This document shows positions 9,303 to 17,263 of a DNA stretch of 64,000 nucleotides, one piece after another. Source of the stretch: Pseudomonadales bacterium (GTDB lineage: Bacteria; Pseudomonadota; Gammaproteobacteria; Pseudomonadales; Halieaceae). The stretch covers positions 1 to 64,000 of the forward strand of contig JACKNV010000013.1 in assembly GCA_024234735.1 (NCBI GenBank). The letters run 5' to 3'. The first letter of the stretch is position 1. Each line of letters begins with the position of its first letter. The position numbers and the translations under genes are program-made. The notes under the pieces are model-generated. The model was not told the origin of the DNA and made no database searches. It saw only the letters and a program-made list of their open reading frames with translations.

Positions 9303-9347
9303 GGCTACACTCCCGAACGCTGGCCAGATTACCCGACGCCAAGATAT

Positions 9348-10175
9348 CTATTCCTGGAATCCCCGGTTGAATACCGGGCGCCGTTTTTCGATAAATGCGG
9401 TTACTCCCTCAAAGAAATCGGGGCTTGCACACAAGGACGCATGACTCAGCGCCTCGCGGCTGAGCGTATCCCGAAGCCCTTCGGTATGAGATGCTGCGAT
9501 GTTTTCCTTCATATAACGATAGGCAAGCTGGGGACCCGAGGCCAGCCTGTGAGCCAATAACCGCGTCTCCTCCTCCAATTGAGCGGAGGGTATGACACGA
9601 TTTACCAGGCCGAGACGATGCGCTTCCTGGGAATCAATATTGTCCCCCAGCAGCATGAGTTCCTTCGCCTTCGACTCCCCCACCAGGCGTGGCAATGTCC
9701 AGCTGATTCCCAGGTCGCCGTCGAGCCCGACACCGCCAAATGCGGTCGCAAACGCCGCTTTCTCCGAGGCGATACGCAGGTCGCAGGCCAGGGCCAGGGA
9801 CATACCCGCCCCGGTGGCGTATCCATCCACCACGGCAATGGTGATTTTCGGCAGGTCGTGCAGCAGGGCGGGTGCCTCGTGGTACATGGCCTGTTTAGTC
9901 AACAGCTCCCCGACATCGAGGGCACTTCGCCCACCCGCTATCATGTCCCGCATCATGACAAGGTCGCCACCGGCACTGAATGCCTTGCCTCGTCCCTTGA
10001 GCAATACGACATGTATGTCACTATCGGCAGCGACCTCGCGCAGCGCCCGGGTAAGTTGCTGCGAGGTCTCAAAGTTGAGCGCATTGAAAACTTCCGGGCG
10101 ATTCAGGGTAATTGTGACGACCGGGCCATCGACGCAGACAAGTACTTCCTCATTACCGCATACATCAGTAACCAT
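9348..10175 (-). CDS. Enoyl-CoA hydratase/isomerase family protein
   Basis: I placed the start at the ATG at 10173-10175 because GGGAGG sits eight bases upstream. The in-frame ATG at 10205 has no such site. The 275-aa crotonase-fold protein shows the oxyanion-hole motifs GKAFSAGGDL and GYATGAGMSLALACDLRIAS. The usual second catalytic Glu region reads GLDGDLGISW, so an Asp replaces Glu there, as in isomerase-like members (PaaG type). It should act on a 2- or 3-enoyl-CoA. It is co-directional with the acyl-CoA dehydrogenase gene and divergent from the VOC gene across an AT-rich gap. Confidence 0.9.
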   Translation of the reverse strand: MVTDVCGNEEVLVCVDGPVVTITLNRPEVFNALNFETSQQLTRALREVAADSDIHVVLLKGRGKAFSAGGDLVMMRDMIAGGRSALDVGELLTKQAMYHEAPALLHDLPKITIAVVDGYATGAGMSLALACDLRIASEKAAFATAFGGVGLDGDLGISWTLPRLVGESKAKELMLLGDNIDSQEAHRLGLVNRVIPSAQLEEETRLLAHRLASGPQLAYRYMKENIAASHTEGLRDTLSREALSHASLCASPDFFEGVTAFIEKRRPVFNRGFQE

Positions 10176-10288
10176 ACTTTCAACCTCCCGCAGGCTTTCA
10201 TTCACTGCAGATTTTATTTAATGGAATATTGATGTTCCTATAATATATTACTATTATCAAGACATAATTTGCGCTGATATCATATTTT
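10176..10288. promoter_or_regulatory. AT-rich divergent promoter region
   Basis: About 110 bases separate the divergently transcribed enoyl-CoA hydratase and VOC genes. The stretch from about 10210 to 10290 is strikingly AT-rich for this genome (runs such as TATAATATATTACTATTATC). It very likely holds both promoters. No clear palindromic operator was found. Confidence 0.55.
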
Positions 10289-11077
10289 ATGGAACACACA
10301 GTACCCTTAATAATTCGCCAGGTTTGCCTGGCATGCAACGATCTGGAACGCACCAGCGGGATGTTCAGGGCCGTGTTCGGCATCGAGCACGCCTATTCGG
10401 ACCCGGACATGGGCCAGCTCGGTGTTCGCAATGAAGTCCTGGCACTGGGTACCGATTATCTGGAACTCATCTCCCCTGTTGACGAGCATGCACCGGCAAG
10501 CCGGTTTCTAAAGCGACAGGGCGAGGGCGGATACATGGTGATCTGCCAGGTCGACAGCCTGGCCAGCCAGACGAAAATCAGACAAAGGGGAGCGGACCTG
10601 GGAATACGCACGGTCCTCGATCGCAACCACCGTGACGCCAACTACCTGCAGTGGCACCCCTCGGACCTCGGCGGAACCATGCTCGATACCGCCTTTGACC
10701 ATCGGGCGGAATTTACCGGCCGCTGGGATCCTGCGGGAGGCGCCCCCGGGGAGTACAGCACCAACCGCCTGCCCCTGCGCCTGGTCAAGGTCGGTATCAC
10801 CTGCCTGGACCCCCGGGCCACCGCACAAACCTGGGCTGCAATAACGCTCGGCGAGGTCGCGCTCGATTCCACGCAGCGGCCTTTCCTGCATCTGGACAAC
10901 ACCGACCTGTACTTTCTGCCGCCTGATGATCGATTCAGCCAACCGCGCCTGAGCCGGATTCACGTTGCCAGCTCCGAGACCGCACGCATACTGGATAACG
11001 CCAGGAATCTCGGCCTGGACGTGTACGGCAGCCGCTTTGCACTGTGCGGCGTCGAGTTCACTGTCAGCGGCGATTGA
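10289..11077 (+). CDS. Glyoxalase/VOC-superfamily protein
   Basis: The 262-aa protein starts with a VOC-type beta-alpha-beta module (IIRQVCLACNDLERTSGMFR; LALGTDYLELISPVDE) of the Glyoxalase-like class. A second, weaker repeat begins near residue 160 (LVKVGITCLDPRATAQTWAA). Two such modules usually make one metal-binding cup used by dioxygenases, isomerases or lyases. Given its beta-oxidation neighbours it may act on a CoA thioester or keto acid, but no substrate can be assigned. It is divergent from the enoyl-CoA hydratase gene. Confidence 0.75.
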   Translation: MEHTVPLIIRQVCLACNDLERTSGMFRAVFGIEHAYSDPDMGQLGVRNEVLALGTDYLELISPVDEHAPASRFLKRQGEGGYMVICQVDSLASQTKIRQRGADLGIRTVLDRNHRDANYLQWHPSDLGGTMLDTAFDHRAEFTGRWDPAGGAPGEYSTNRLPLRLVKVGITCLDPRATAQTWAAITLGEVALDSTQRPFLHLDNTDLYFLPPDDRFSQPRLSRIHVASSETARILDNARNLGLDVYGSRFALCGVEFTVSGD

Positions 11078-11095
11078 GGGCCGGGGAGCTGGTTC

Positions 11096-11704
11096 CTAAC
11101 GCCGCTCCAGACAGCTGAATAATTGCAGGATCAAGCGCGTGGCACGATCACGCTTGTCGGGCACGGCGGCATCGCCCTGTACGGCGACCAACAGAATATG
11201 GCTGGCGGCATTTATCAGCGCCCTCGCCAGCAGAGGGTCGGGCCTTGCGTACCCCATCCGCTGGATAATCGTCGAGAGAAGATTCACCGAAAATCGAGCG
11301 TGGTCGTCAACCAGTTCCCGAAACGGCGCCGGCAACGGCAGGTCCCCCAGCAGAAAAGGTAAAAATGGCCCTGAGGTCAGCGCCAGATCCAGATCCTTCT
11401 CCACGATGAGTCGCAGGTAATCCGCACTACTGTGCTCGTAGAGCTGGTCGCTCAGCTCGGTCATGACACGCTGGAAATAGTAGATTTCCCGGGTCAGGAG
11501 TTGCTTGAACACCGCCTCTTTGCTGCCGAAGAATCGATAGAAGTGGGTTCTCGAAACATTCGCTTCGGCCAGGATATCGTCTACCCTGCACTCGTGATAG
11601 CCAAGCCGGACAAACGCGCGGGAGGCGCCTCGTAGAATATCCGCTTCAACGCTGCTGCCACGGGGGCGTCCGCGCCTCCGGCCGGTAGATTTTGCAGTGA
11701 CCAT
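11096..11704 (-). CDS. TetR family transcriptional regulator
   Basis: The 202-aa protein has a basic N-terminal tail (GRRRGRPRG) and a TetR helix-turn-helix at about residues 20-68 (ASRAFVRLGYHECRVDDILA, then EANVSRTHFYRFFGSKEAVF). An all-alpha ligand and dimerisation domain follows. It is convergent with the VOC gene and divergent from the arylsulfatase gene. It may control either side; the beta-oxidation genes are a typical target for this class. Ligand unknown. Confidence 0.92.
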   Translation of the reverse strand: MVTAKSTGRRRGRPRGSSVEADILRGASRAFVRLGYHECRVDDILAEANVSRTHFYRFFGSKEAVFKQLLTREIYYFQRVMTELSDQLYEHSSADYLRLIVEKDLDLALTSGPFLPFLLGDLPLPAPFRELVDDHARFSVNLLSTIIQRMGYARPDPLLARALINAASHILLVAVQGDAAVPDKRDRATRLILQLFSCLERR

Positions 11705-12061
11705 GCTGAGTATCCGACGATTATGCCGACTCGTTACCGGGTGACCCCGCTGCTCGACTGGCTACGATTATAGCGTTCGGCAGCGCTCAATGTCATGGCC
11801 GGCTGGCAAGACGGGTAATCGACCGGCGCGGTGCAAATGCCCGGAAAGACTCAATGCTTAAACCAGATTCCAGGCATCCCGGTCACGCCAACCCGGCCCG
11901 GTGGATATATGGTAGGCTGCCCGACGCCTGGTGCCGCCGACTATGGCCTCGATTGCCGACGGCAAAAAGCCTGCCCCCGTCAGTTGGTGCCCCGGCGATT
12001 GCCGTCAAGCGCTGACACCAGGGTGGCGTGCACCCACCCCAGAAACTGCCCGGAGTTTTAC
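11705..12061. other. Intergenic region between the TetR and arylsulfatase genes
   Basis: About 357 bases lie between the two divergent genes. The arylsulfatase frame stays open back to 11831, but that part lacks protein character and the signal peptide begins at 12062. The region must contain both promoters, but I found no convincing operator palindrome or terminator. Confidence 0.4.
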
Positions 12062-14338
12062 ATGAACCCATGGATCTGTCGTTCGGTACTGGCCGCATTG
12101 CTGACTGTATCCGGCACCGTCGCCGCAGCTGAAGCCGGCCCATCCCAGGACGGACCCGCACTGCAACGGACGGCGCCGCCCGATGCGCCCAATATCGTAG
12201 TGGTCCTGCTCGACGACGTGGGCTTTGGCGCGGCGGCCTCTTTCGGCGGTCCTGTCGCGACACCGACCCTCGACCAACTCGGCTCGGAGGGCCTGCGCTT
12301 CAACCGGTTCCACACCACATCGATTTGCTCCCCTACCCGCGCTTCGCTGCTCACTGGCCGCAACCCACACGTCACCGGCATCGGGGCCGTAATGAATGCC
12401 TCGGATGATCGGCCGGGTTATAGCGGCTTTCACAGCAAGGACACCGCTACCATTGCCGAAATCCTGCGCCAGAACGGTTACAGCACCGCGGCCTTCGGCA
12501 AGTGGCACCAGACGCCCGACTGGGAAATGTCGCGTAGCGGCCCGTTTGACCGCTGGCCGACAGGTGAGGGGTTCGAAACCTTCTACGGTTTCCAGGGCGG
12601 CGAGACGGACCAGTTCGAGCCCACCCTGTACCAGGGCACGACCCCCGTGCTTCGCCCCCCCGGACCCGGCTATCATCTCACGGAAGACCTGGCAGACCAG
12701 GCAATCACCTGGATACGCACGGAACAGGCCGTCACCCCCGACAAGCCATTCTTTGTCTATTTCGCGCCGGGCGGAATTCACGCACCGATCCAGGTTCCGC
12801 AGCAGTGGATAGAGCCCTACCGAGGCAAGTTCGACGGCGGCTGGGACGCCCTGCGCGAGGCGGTATTCGCCCGCCAGAAAGCACTGGGAGTCATTCCGCC
12901 CGACACTGCCCTGACTCCCCGGCCCGAGGGCCTGCCCGCATGGGACTCCCTGGATCCGGCGCAGCGGAAAGTGGCCGCGGCGCTGATGGAAGCCTATGCC
13001 GGATTTCTGGCGCACACCGATGCGCAGGTGGGCCGCCTGGTAGAGGCGCTGAAACAATCCGGCCTGTTCGATAATACACTGTTCGTGTATATCGTCGGCG
13101 ACAATGGCGCCAGCGCTGAGGGCGGCCTGGAAGGCAGCCTCAATTATTTCGGCAAAATGCAGGGAATACCGGAAACCACGGAGCAGATGCTCGCCAGGCT
13201 CGACGAAATCGGCGGCCCGGAAACTTACGCCCACATCAACTCCGCATGGGCCTGGGCAACCGATGCGCCGTTTCAATGGACCAAAACCGTGGCCTCCCAC
13301 CTGGGGGGTACGCGCAATCCAATGGTGATTACCTGGCCAGAGCAGATCAAGGACAAAGGCGGATTGCGCAGCCAGTTCAGCCACGTCAACGACATTGTTC
13401 CGACACTCCTGGAAGCCGCCGGCATTCCCGCGCCCGGCGAAGTGAACGGTATCGCCCAGAAACCCATGGACGGCACCAGCCTGCTCTATACCTTCGACGA
13501 TCCCGATTCGCCAGAGCGCCATACTACCCAGTACTTCGAGGTCTTTGGCAATCGCGCCATCTATCACGAGGGCTGGATGGCGTCCGCCTTTCACGGGAGA
13601 CTCCCCTGGAATGTGATATCGCGTGGCGACACGCCGTTTGACGAAGACCGCTGGGAATTGTACGACCTGCGCAATGACTTCTCGCAGGCCCATGACCTCG
13701 CGGATCAGGAGCCGGAAAAACTGCAACAGCTGCAAGCGCTGTTCATGGAACAGGCCGCCGCCAACCAGGTTCTGCCCCTCGCGGGGCAGCCCATCGGGTC
13801 GACGGGCCTGCCCGATCTGGCGGCCGGCCTGACGCGTGCCACTTACCCCCAGGGAGCGATTGTGCCGGAAGATGCGATACCGCATACCTACAACCGCTCC
13901 TGGGCACTGCTCGCGGAGGTCGAGATCACCGGCAGCAATAGCAGCGGCGTGATCGCGGCACTGGGTGGCAGCTCCGCCGGCTGGTCCCTGTACCTGGACA
14001 GACAGCAAAGGCCGGTGTTCCGGTATCGGGTTTTCGATCTGAAAACCATCGAGATCACCGGCCCGCCACTGCCCGTCGGCCCGGCCAGCATCGCGGTGGA
14101 ATTTGACTACGACGGCAAGGGCTGGGGGCGTGGTGGACGGTTCACGCTCAGCGTCGACGGGGAACAGGTCGGCGCGGACGTCGTCCCCGCCACGCCGCCG
14201 GCACTTTATTCAATCGACGAAACCTTCGCTGTCGGCATAGACACCGGCTCACCGGCCGGAGCATACCCCGCCGATGCCATACCCGGTTATGCGCTTTCCG
14301 ATGCCAGGGTAAGCGCGGTTACTGTCATGCTTCGCTGA
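12062..14338 (+). CDS. Secreted arylsulfatase (type I sulfatase)
   Basis: I start at the ATG at 12062 because it opens a signal peptide (ICRSVLAALLTVSGTVAAAE) and follows CGGAG by about seven bases. The protein is 758 aa. The sulfatase motif CSPTRASLLTG places the formylglycine-forming Cys at residue 89 (CxPxR), and the N-terminal metal site reads VVLLDDVGFG. AFGKWHQTP is the conserved Lys/His segment. The core is larger than Pseudomonas-type AtsA (about 530 aa). Residues from about 600 on form a beta-rich, LamG-like C-terminal domain. It hydrolyses sulfate esters in the periplasm or outside the cell. A formylglycine-generating enzyme must be encoded elsewhere. Confidence 0.93.
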   Translation: MNPWICRSVLAALLTVSGTVAAAEAGPSQDGPALQRTAPPDAPNIVVVLLDDVGFGAAASFGGPVATPTLDQLGSEGLRFNRFHTTSICSPTRASLLTGRNPHVTGIGAVMNASDDRPGYSGFHSKDTATIAEILRQNGYSTAAFGKWHQTPDWEMSRSGPFDRWPTGEGFETFYGFQGGETDQFEPTLYQGTTPVLRPPGPGYHLTEDLADQAITWIRTEQAVTPDKPFFVYFAPGGIHAPIQVPQQWIEPYRGKFDGGWDALREAVFARQKALGVIPPDTALTPRPEGLPAWDSLDPAQRKVAAALMEAYAGFLAHTDAQVGRLVEALKQSGLFDNTLFVYIVGDNGASAEGGLEGSLNYFGKMQGIPETTEQMLARLDEIGGPETYAHINSAWAWATDAPFQWTKTVASHLGGTRNPMVITWPEQIKDKGGLRSQFSHVNDIVPTLLEAAGIPAPGEVNGIAQKPMDGTSLLYTFDDPDSPERHTTQYFEVFGNRAIYHEGWMASAFHGRLPWNVISRGDTPFDEDRWELYDLRNDFSQAHDLADQEPEKLQQLQALFMEQAAANQVLPLAGQPIGSTGLPDLAAGLTRATYPQGAIVPEDAIPHTYNRSWALLAEVEITGSNSSGVIAALGGSSAGWSLYLDRQQRPVFRYRVFDLKTIEITGPPLPVGPASIAVEFDYDGKGWGRGGRFTLSVDGEQVGADVVPATPPALYSIDETFAVGIDTGSPAGAYPADAIPGYALSDARVSAVTVMLR

Positions 14339-14354
14339 GCCGCCGTCGATCGTA

Positions 14355-14408
14355 GGGGGGCCGCAAGGCGTACCGGCGGGGACAAAAGTCCTGCCGGACG
14401 CGGCCCCC
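14355..14408 (+). terminator. Long GC-rich hairpin downstream of the arylsulfatase gene
   Basis: GGGGGCCGC at 14356-14364 pairs with GCGGCCCCC at 14400-14408. Inside it a second stem forms (CCGGCGGGG pairing with TCCTGCCGG around an AAAA loop). The hairpin starts 17 bases after the arylsulfatase stop. No T-tract follows, so it is not a textbook intrinsic terminator. It could protect the mRNA 3' end or act as a Rho-linked end. Confidence 0.5.
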
Positions 14409-14466
14409 AACCCCCCCAGAGTTATTGATTGCCCCTGATGCACTGCGTATTGATGCCGAACTGAAT

Positions 14467-14485
14467 TTATACGATAATCATTCTC
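14467..14485. promoter_or_regulatory. Fur box upstream of the siderophore receptor gene
   Basis: The 19 bases TTATACGATAATCATTCTC match the core of the Fur consensus (GATAATGATAATCATTATC), with 12 of the last 13 positions identical. The site lies about 40 bases upstream of the receptor start, in an AT-rich stretch that probably overlaps the promoter. Fur-Fe(II) would repress the receptor and the two genes that follow. Confidence 0.75.
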
Positions 14486-14522
14486 ATTGTATTTCGTATT
14501 TACTAACCCCCAAGGTATCTGT

Positions 14523-16655
14523 ATGCACCCACGAAACTCCAACCTGTTGGCGCGGGCTATCGCGTCCCTGGCACTCACGCCCGCCCTGGCAGTTGCCGCC
14601 GAAACCAATCCGTCAACAGGCCTGGAGGAAGTGGTGGTAACAGGCAGCTACCTCATCCGGGAAGACATGGACATGGCCACCGGCCTGGGCCTCACGCCCC
14701 AGGAAACACCCCAGTCGGTCAGCGTGATGACCGCGCAGCGCATACAGGACCAGCAGTTACAAACTGTTACCCAGGTGGTTCAAAACGCCGTCGGTGTCTC
14801 TACAGACGATATAGACGACGTCCGCCACACCTACTACTCGCGCGGCTTTGAGGTAAAGAATTACCAGCTTGACGGGGTGCCGCTGGCGTGGAGCCTGGCA
14901 GGCGATTCCGGCGAAACCATTGCCGACACCATTATTTACGAGCGCGTGGAATTCGTCCGGGGAGCGACTGGACTGATGACCGGTGCGGGCGAACCCTCGG
15001 CATCCATAAACCTGGTTCGCAAGGGCGCGCACAGCACCGACTTCACCGGTTACGTGGACGCGGGTACCGGGCGCTGGAGCAACAACCAGCTCAGCGCCGA
15101 CGTGGCCACGGGCCTGAACAGCGACGGCAGCATACGCGGCAGACTGGTGGCCAAGGCTGCCGAGGGCGATTCCTACCAGGACCTGTACAAGGATGAGAGA
15201 TACGTCGCCTACGGGGTAGTCGAGGGCGACCTGACTGATGCAACGCTGTTGCGTATTGGCGGCAGTTACCAGAAGAACGACCCCACAGCGCCGACCTGGG
15301 GCGCCCTGCCGACATGGTTTTCCGACGGCACCCGCACTGACTGGAGCCGGTCCACCACTACCGCCGCCCGGTGGACACGGTGGCGCACCACCAATGAAAA
15401 CTATTTCGTCAACCTTTCCCACAGCTTCGCCAACGACTGGCGCCTTATAGCCAATTACAACCGGCTCGAATACGACCAGCACACCCGCCTGCTGTACCTC
15501 TACGGAAACGTGGACAAGGCCACCGGCGAGGGATTGTATTCCTACCCTTACCGCAGTTCGGGTGACAGCAAACAGGATAGCTTCGACCTGCAGTTACGGG
15601 GCGACTATGAACTGTTCGACCGCCAGCACGAGTTCGTTATCGGTGCGCTCTACAGCAATCAGAATAGCGATACGGTAAGCCGCGACGCCCTGGAGTTCCC
15701 CCCGGTGGGCAACTTCTATGACTGGAACGGCCGCTACCCCGAGCCGGCCTGGTCCGATACAGAAAATACCGAGGTCAACCTGAAGACCGAGCAGGAAGGC
15801 TACTATGCGGTGACGCGTCTGGGGCTGACCGACAGGTTCAATGTCATCGTCGGCGGCCGGCTGGCGAACTGGAAGCGCAAAGGTTACAACTACGGTGAAA
15901 CGCTGGATATCGACGACAACAACGAATTCATACCCTATGCCGGTGCACTGTACGACATCACCGACCAACACCGCGTGTACCTGAGTTACACCGAGATTTT
16001 CGAGCCGCAGAACGTCCGCGACATCAACGGCAGTTTCCTCGAGCCGGCCATTGGCGAGAGCGCGGAGTTCGGTCTGAAGAGCAGCTTCCTGGATGACAAC
16101 CTGCAGACCACGGTGTCGATATTCCAGGTAAAGCAGGACAACCTGGCGCAACCCACGGGCGAGATGATTCCGGGAACGATAGAAGAAGCCTACCGTGCTG
16201 CCGATGACACCAAAACCGAGGGGTACGAACTGGAGGCGGTTGGCGAACTGGCCCCCGGGTGGCAGGCGAGCTTTGGCTATACCTACTTCAAGGCCGAGGA
16301 CTCCGACGGAGTCAATGTCAATACCCATCACCCGCGCAAACTGCTCAAGCTGTTCACCTCGTATCAGTTCGGTGGAATGCTGAACGGGCTCACGCTGGGA
16401 GCGGGTGTCAACTGGCAGGGGAAAATCTATTCAAATATCGTCAACCCGGCCACGCTGGCCCCGGCTCGCCTGGAACAGGATGACTACGCCCTGGTCAGCC
16501 TGATGGCCCGGTACCGCTTTAATGACAACCTGTCGACCCAGGTCAACGTCGACAACCTGTTTGATGAAACCTACTACAGCCAGGTCGGCTTTTTTGACCA
16601 GTACCGGTATGGCACACCGTTAAATTACAGCTGGCACATCACCTATCAGTTCTAG
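14523..16655 (+). CDS. TonB-dependent siderophore receptor
   Basis: I start at the ATG at 14523, preceded by AAGG, because the signal peptide begins there (LLARAIASLALTPALAVAAE). The 710-aa protein has a TonB-box-like EEVVVTGSY and a plug typical of the FhuE/FpvA siderophore group: LTPQETPQSVSVMTAQRIQD, RVEFVRGATGLMTGAGEPSA and SINLVRK. A 22-strand-type barrel follows and ends in YQF. The Fur box upstream supports iron regulation. The two membrane proteins downstream fit siderophore-iron release or transport. The cognate siderophore, probably a xenosiderophore, cannot be told from sequence. Confidence 0.94.
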   Translation: MHPRNSNLLARAIASLALTPALAVAAETNPSTGLEEVVVTGSYLIREDMDMATGLGLTPQETPQSVSVMTAQRIQDQQLQTVTQVVQNAVGVSTDDIDDVRHTYYSRGFEVKNYQLDGVPLAWSLAGDSGETIADTIIYERVEFVRGATGLMTGAGEPSASINLVRKGAHSTDFTGYVDAGTGRWSNNQLSADVATGLNSDGSIRGRLVAKAAEGDSYQDLYKDERYVAYGVVEGDLTDATLLRIGGSYQKNDPTAPTWGALPTWFSDGTRTDWSRSTTTAARWTRWRTTNENYFVNLSHSFANDWRLIANYNRLEYDQHTRLLYLYGNVDKATGEGLYSYPYRSSGDSKQDSFDLQLRGDYELFDRQHEFVIGALYSNQNSDTVSRDALEFPPVGNFYDWNGRYPEPAWSDTENTEVNLKTEQEGYYAVTRLGLTDRFNVIVGGRLANWKRKGYNYGETLDIDDNNEFIPYAGALYDITDQHRVYLSYTEIFEPQNVRDINGSFLEPAIGESAEFGLKSSFLDDNLQTTVSIFQVKQDNLAQPTGEMIPGTIEEAYRAADDTKTEGYELEAVGELAPGWQASFGYTYFKAEDSDGVNVNTHHPRKLLKLFTSYQFGGMLNGLTLGAGVNWQGKIYSNIVNPATLAPARLEQDDYALVSLMARYRFNDNLSTQVNVDNLFDETYYSQVGFFDQYRYGTPLNYSWHITYQF

Positions 16656-16665
16656 TTCGGCTGCC

Positions 16666-17205
16666 ATGTACTCCCTCATTGCAATGATGGCGGCCCTGAT
16701 CGGTGTGGCCGGGTTATACAGTTCCTGGCGGCGCCTCGCCCTGGCCGGGCCCGGGGTAGTGGCGGGAAGCTGGCTGCTGATTGTGCTGTCCGGCTGGATC
16801 TGGTGCCTCGGCTGGGGCGTCGAGTTCGGCACCGTTTTTGCGTGCCTCGCCCTCAGCGTTGCCGGTGGCGTGTTTCTGCTGCTCAATTACGAGGTACGGG
16901 AGCGGAAATCTCCCCGGCCGGCAGACACGCAACAACTGGTCATCAATCCGCGCACCTGGGGGCGCCATGCCCTGCTCTCAATCATCGTGTTTCCTGTTGC
17001 CGGCACCCTGTCGGTCGTCGGCAGCATCCTGCTCGCCCACGAGATGCCCTGGATACCGGTCAATCAGATGGTGCTCGCCGTGCTGCTTATACCGGTGATC
17101 TGGGGCGCAGCGGCCTACTGGGCCTGCGCCGACCCGTTGCCGGGACGCCCCGCGATCGCATTGGGCGTCGGCGCGCTGCTTTCGCTAGCCTGCCTTTACT
17201 TGTGA
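16666..17205 (+). CDS. Six-TM inner-membrane protein of the iron-uptake operon
   Basis: The 179-aa product is almost entirely hydrophobic, with six predicted transmembrane segments (about residues 4-20, 27-48, 52-74, 100-123, 131-152 and 160-178). It begins 11 bases after the siderophore receptor and is followed by a PepSY-TM gene. Small hydrophobic genes in this position (DUF3649/DUF3325-like) recur in Fur-regulated receptor operons. I cannot assign it to one family with certainty. A role in cytoplasmic-membrane handling of ferric siderophore is inferred from context. Confidence 0.72.
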   Translation: MYSLIAMMAALIGVAGLYSSWRRLALAGPGVVAGSWLLIVLSGWIWCLGWGVEFGTVFACLALSVAGGVFLLLNYEVRERKSPRPADTQQLVINPRTWGRHALLSIIVFPVAGTLSVVGSILLAHEMPWIPVNQMVLAVLLIPVIWGAAAYWACADPLPGRPAIALGVGALLSLACLYL

Positions 17206-17207
17206 GG

Positions 17208-17263
17208 CTGACGTGACGAGACTGACGTGACGAGACTAACGTGAAGAAACCAATGTGAAGATC
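17208..17263 (+). repeat. Four decaying 14-bp tandem repeats over a start codon
   Basis: The unit CTGACGTGACGAGA occurs twice exactly (17208-17221 and 17222-17235). It is then degenerate as CTAACGTGAAGAAA (17236-17249) and CCAATGTGAAGATC (17250-17263). Each copy carries a GTG, and the GTG of the last copy (17255) is the start of the PepSY gene. The array fills the gap between the stop of the upstream membrane gene and the new start. Confidence 0.85.

Noticed and set aside
9303..9347. Possible small gene between the acyl-CoA dehydrogenase and enoyl-CoA hydratase genes
   Set aside because: The gap is only 45 bases and holds the ribosome-binding site of the dehydrogenase gene.
11831..12061. Upstream extension of the arylsulfatase reading frame
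   Set aside because: A signal peptide with a ribosome-binding site begins at 12062. The 77 extra residues show no protein character.
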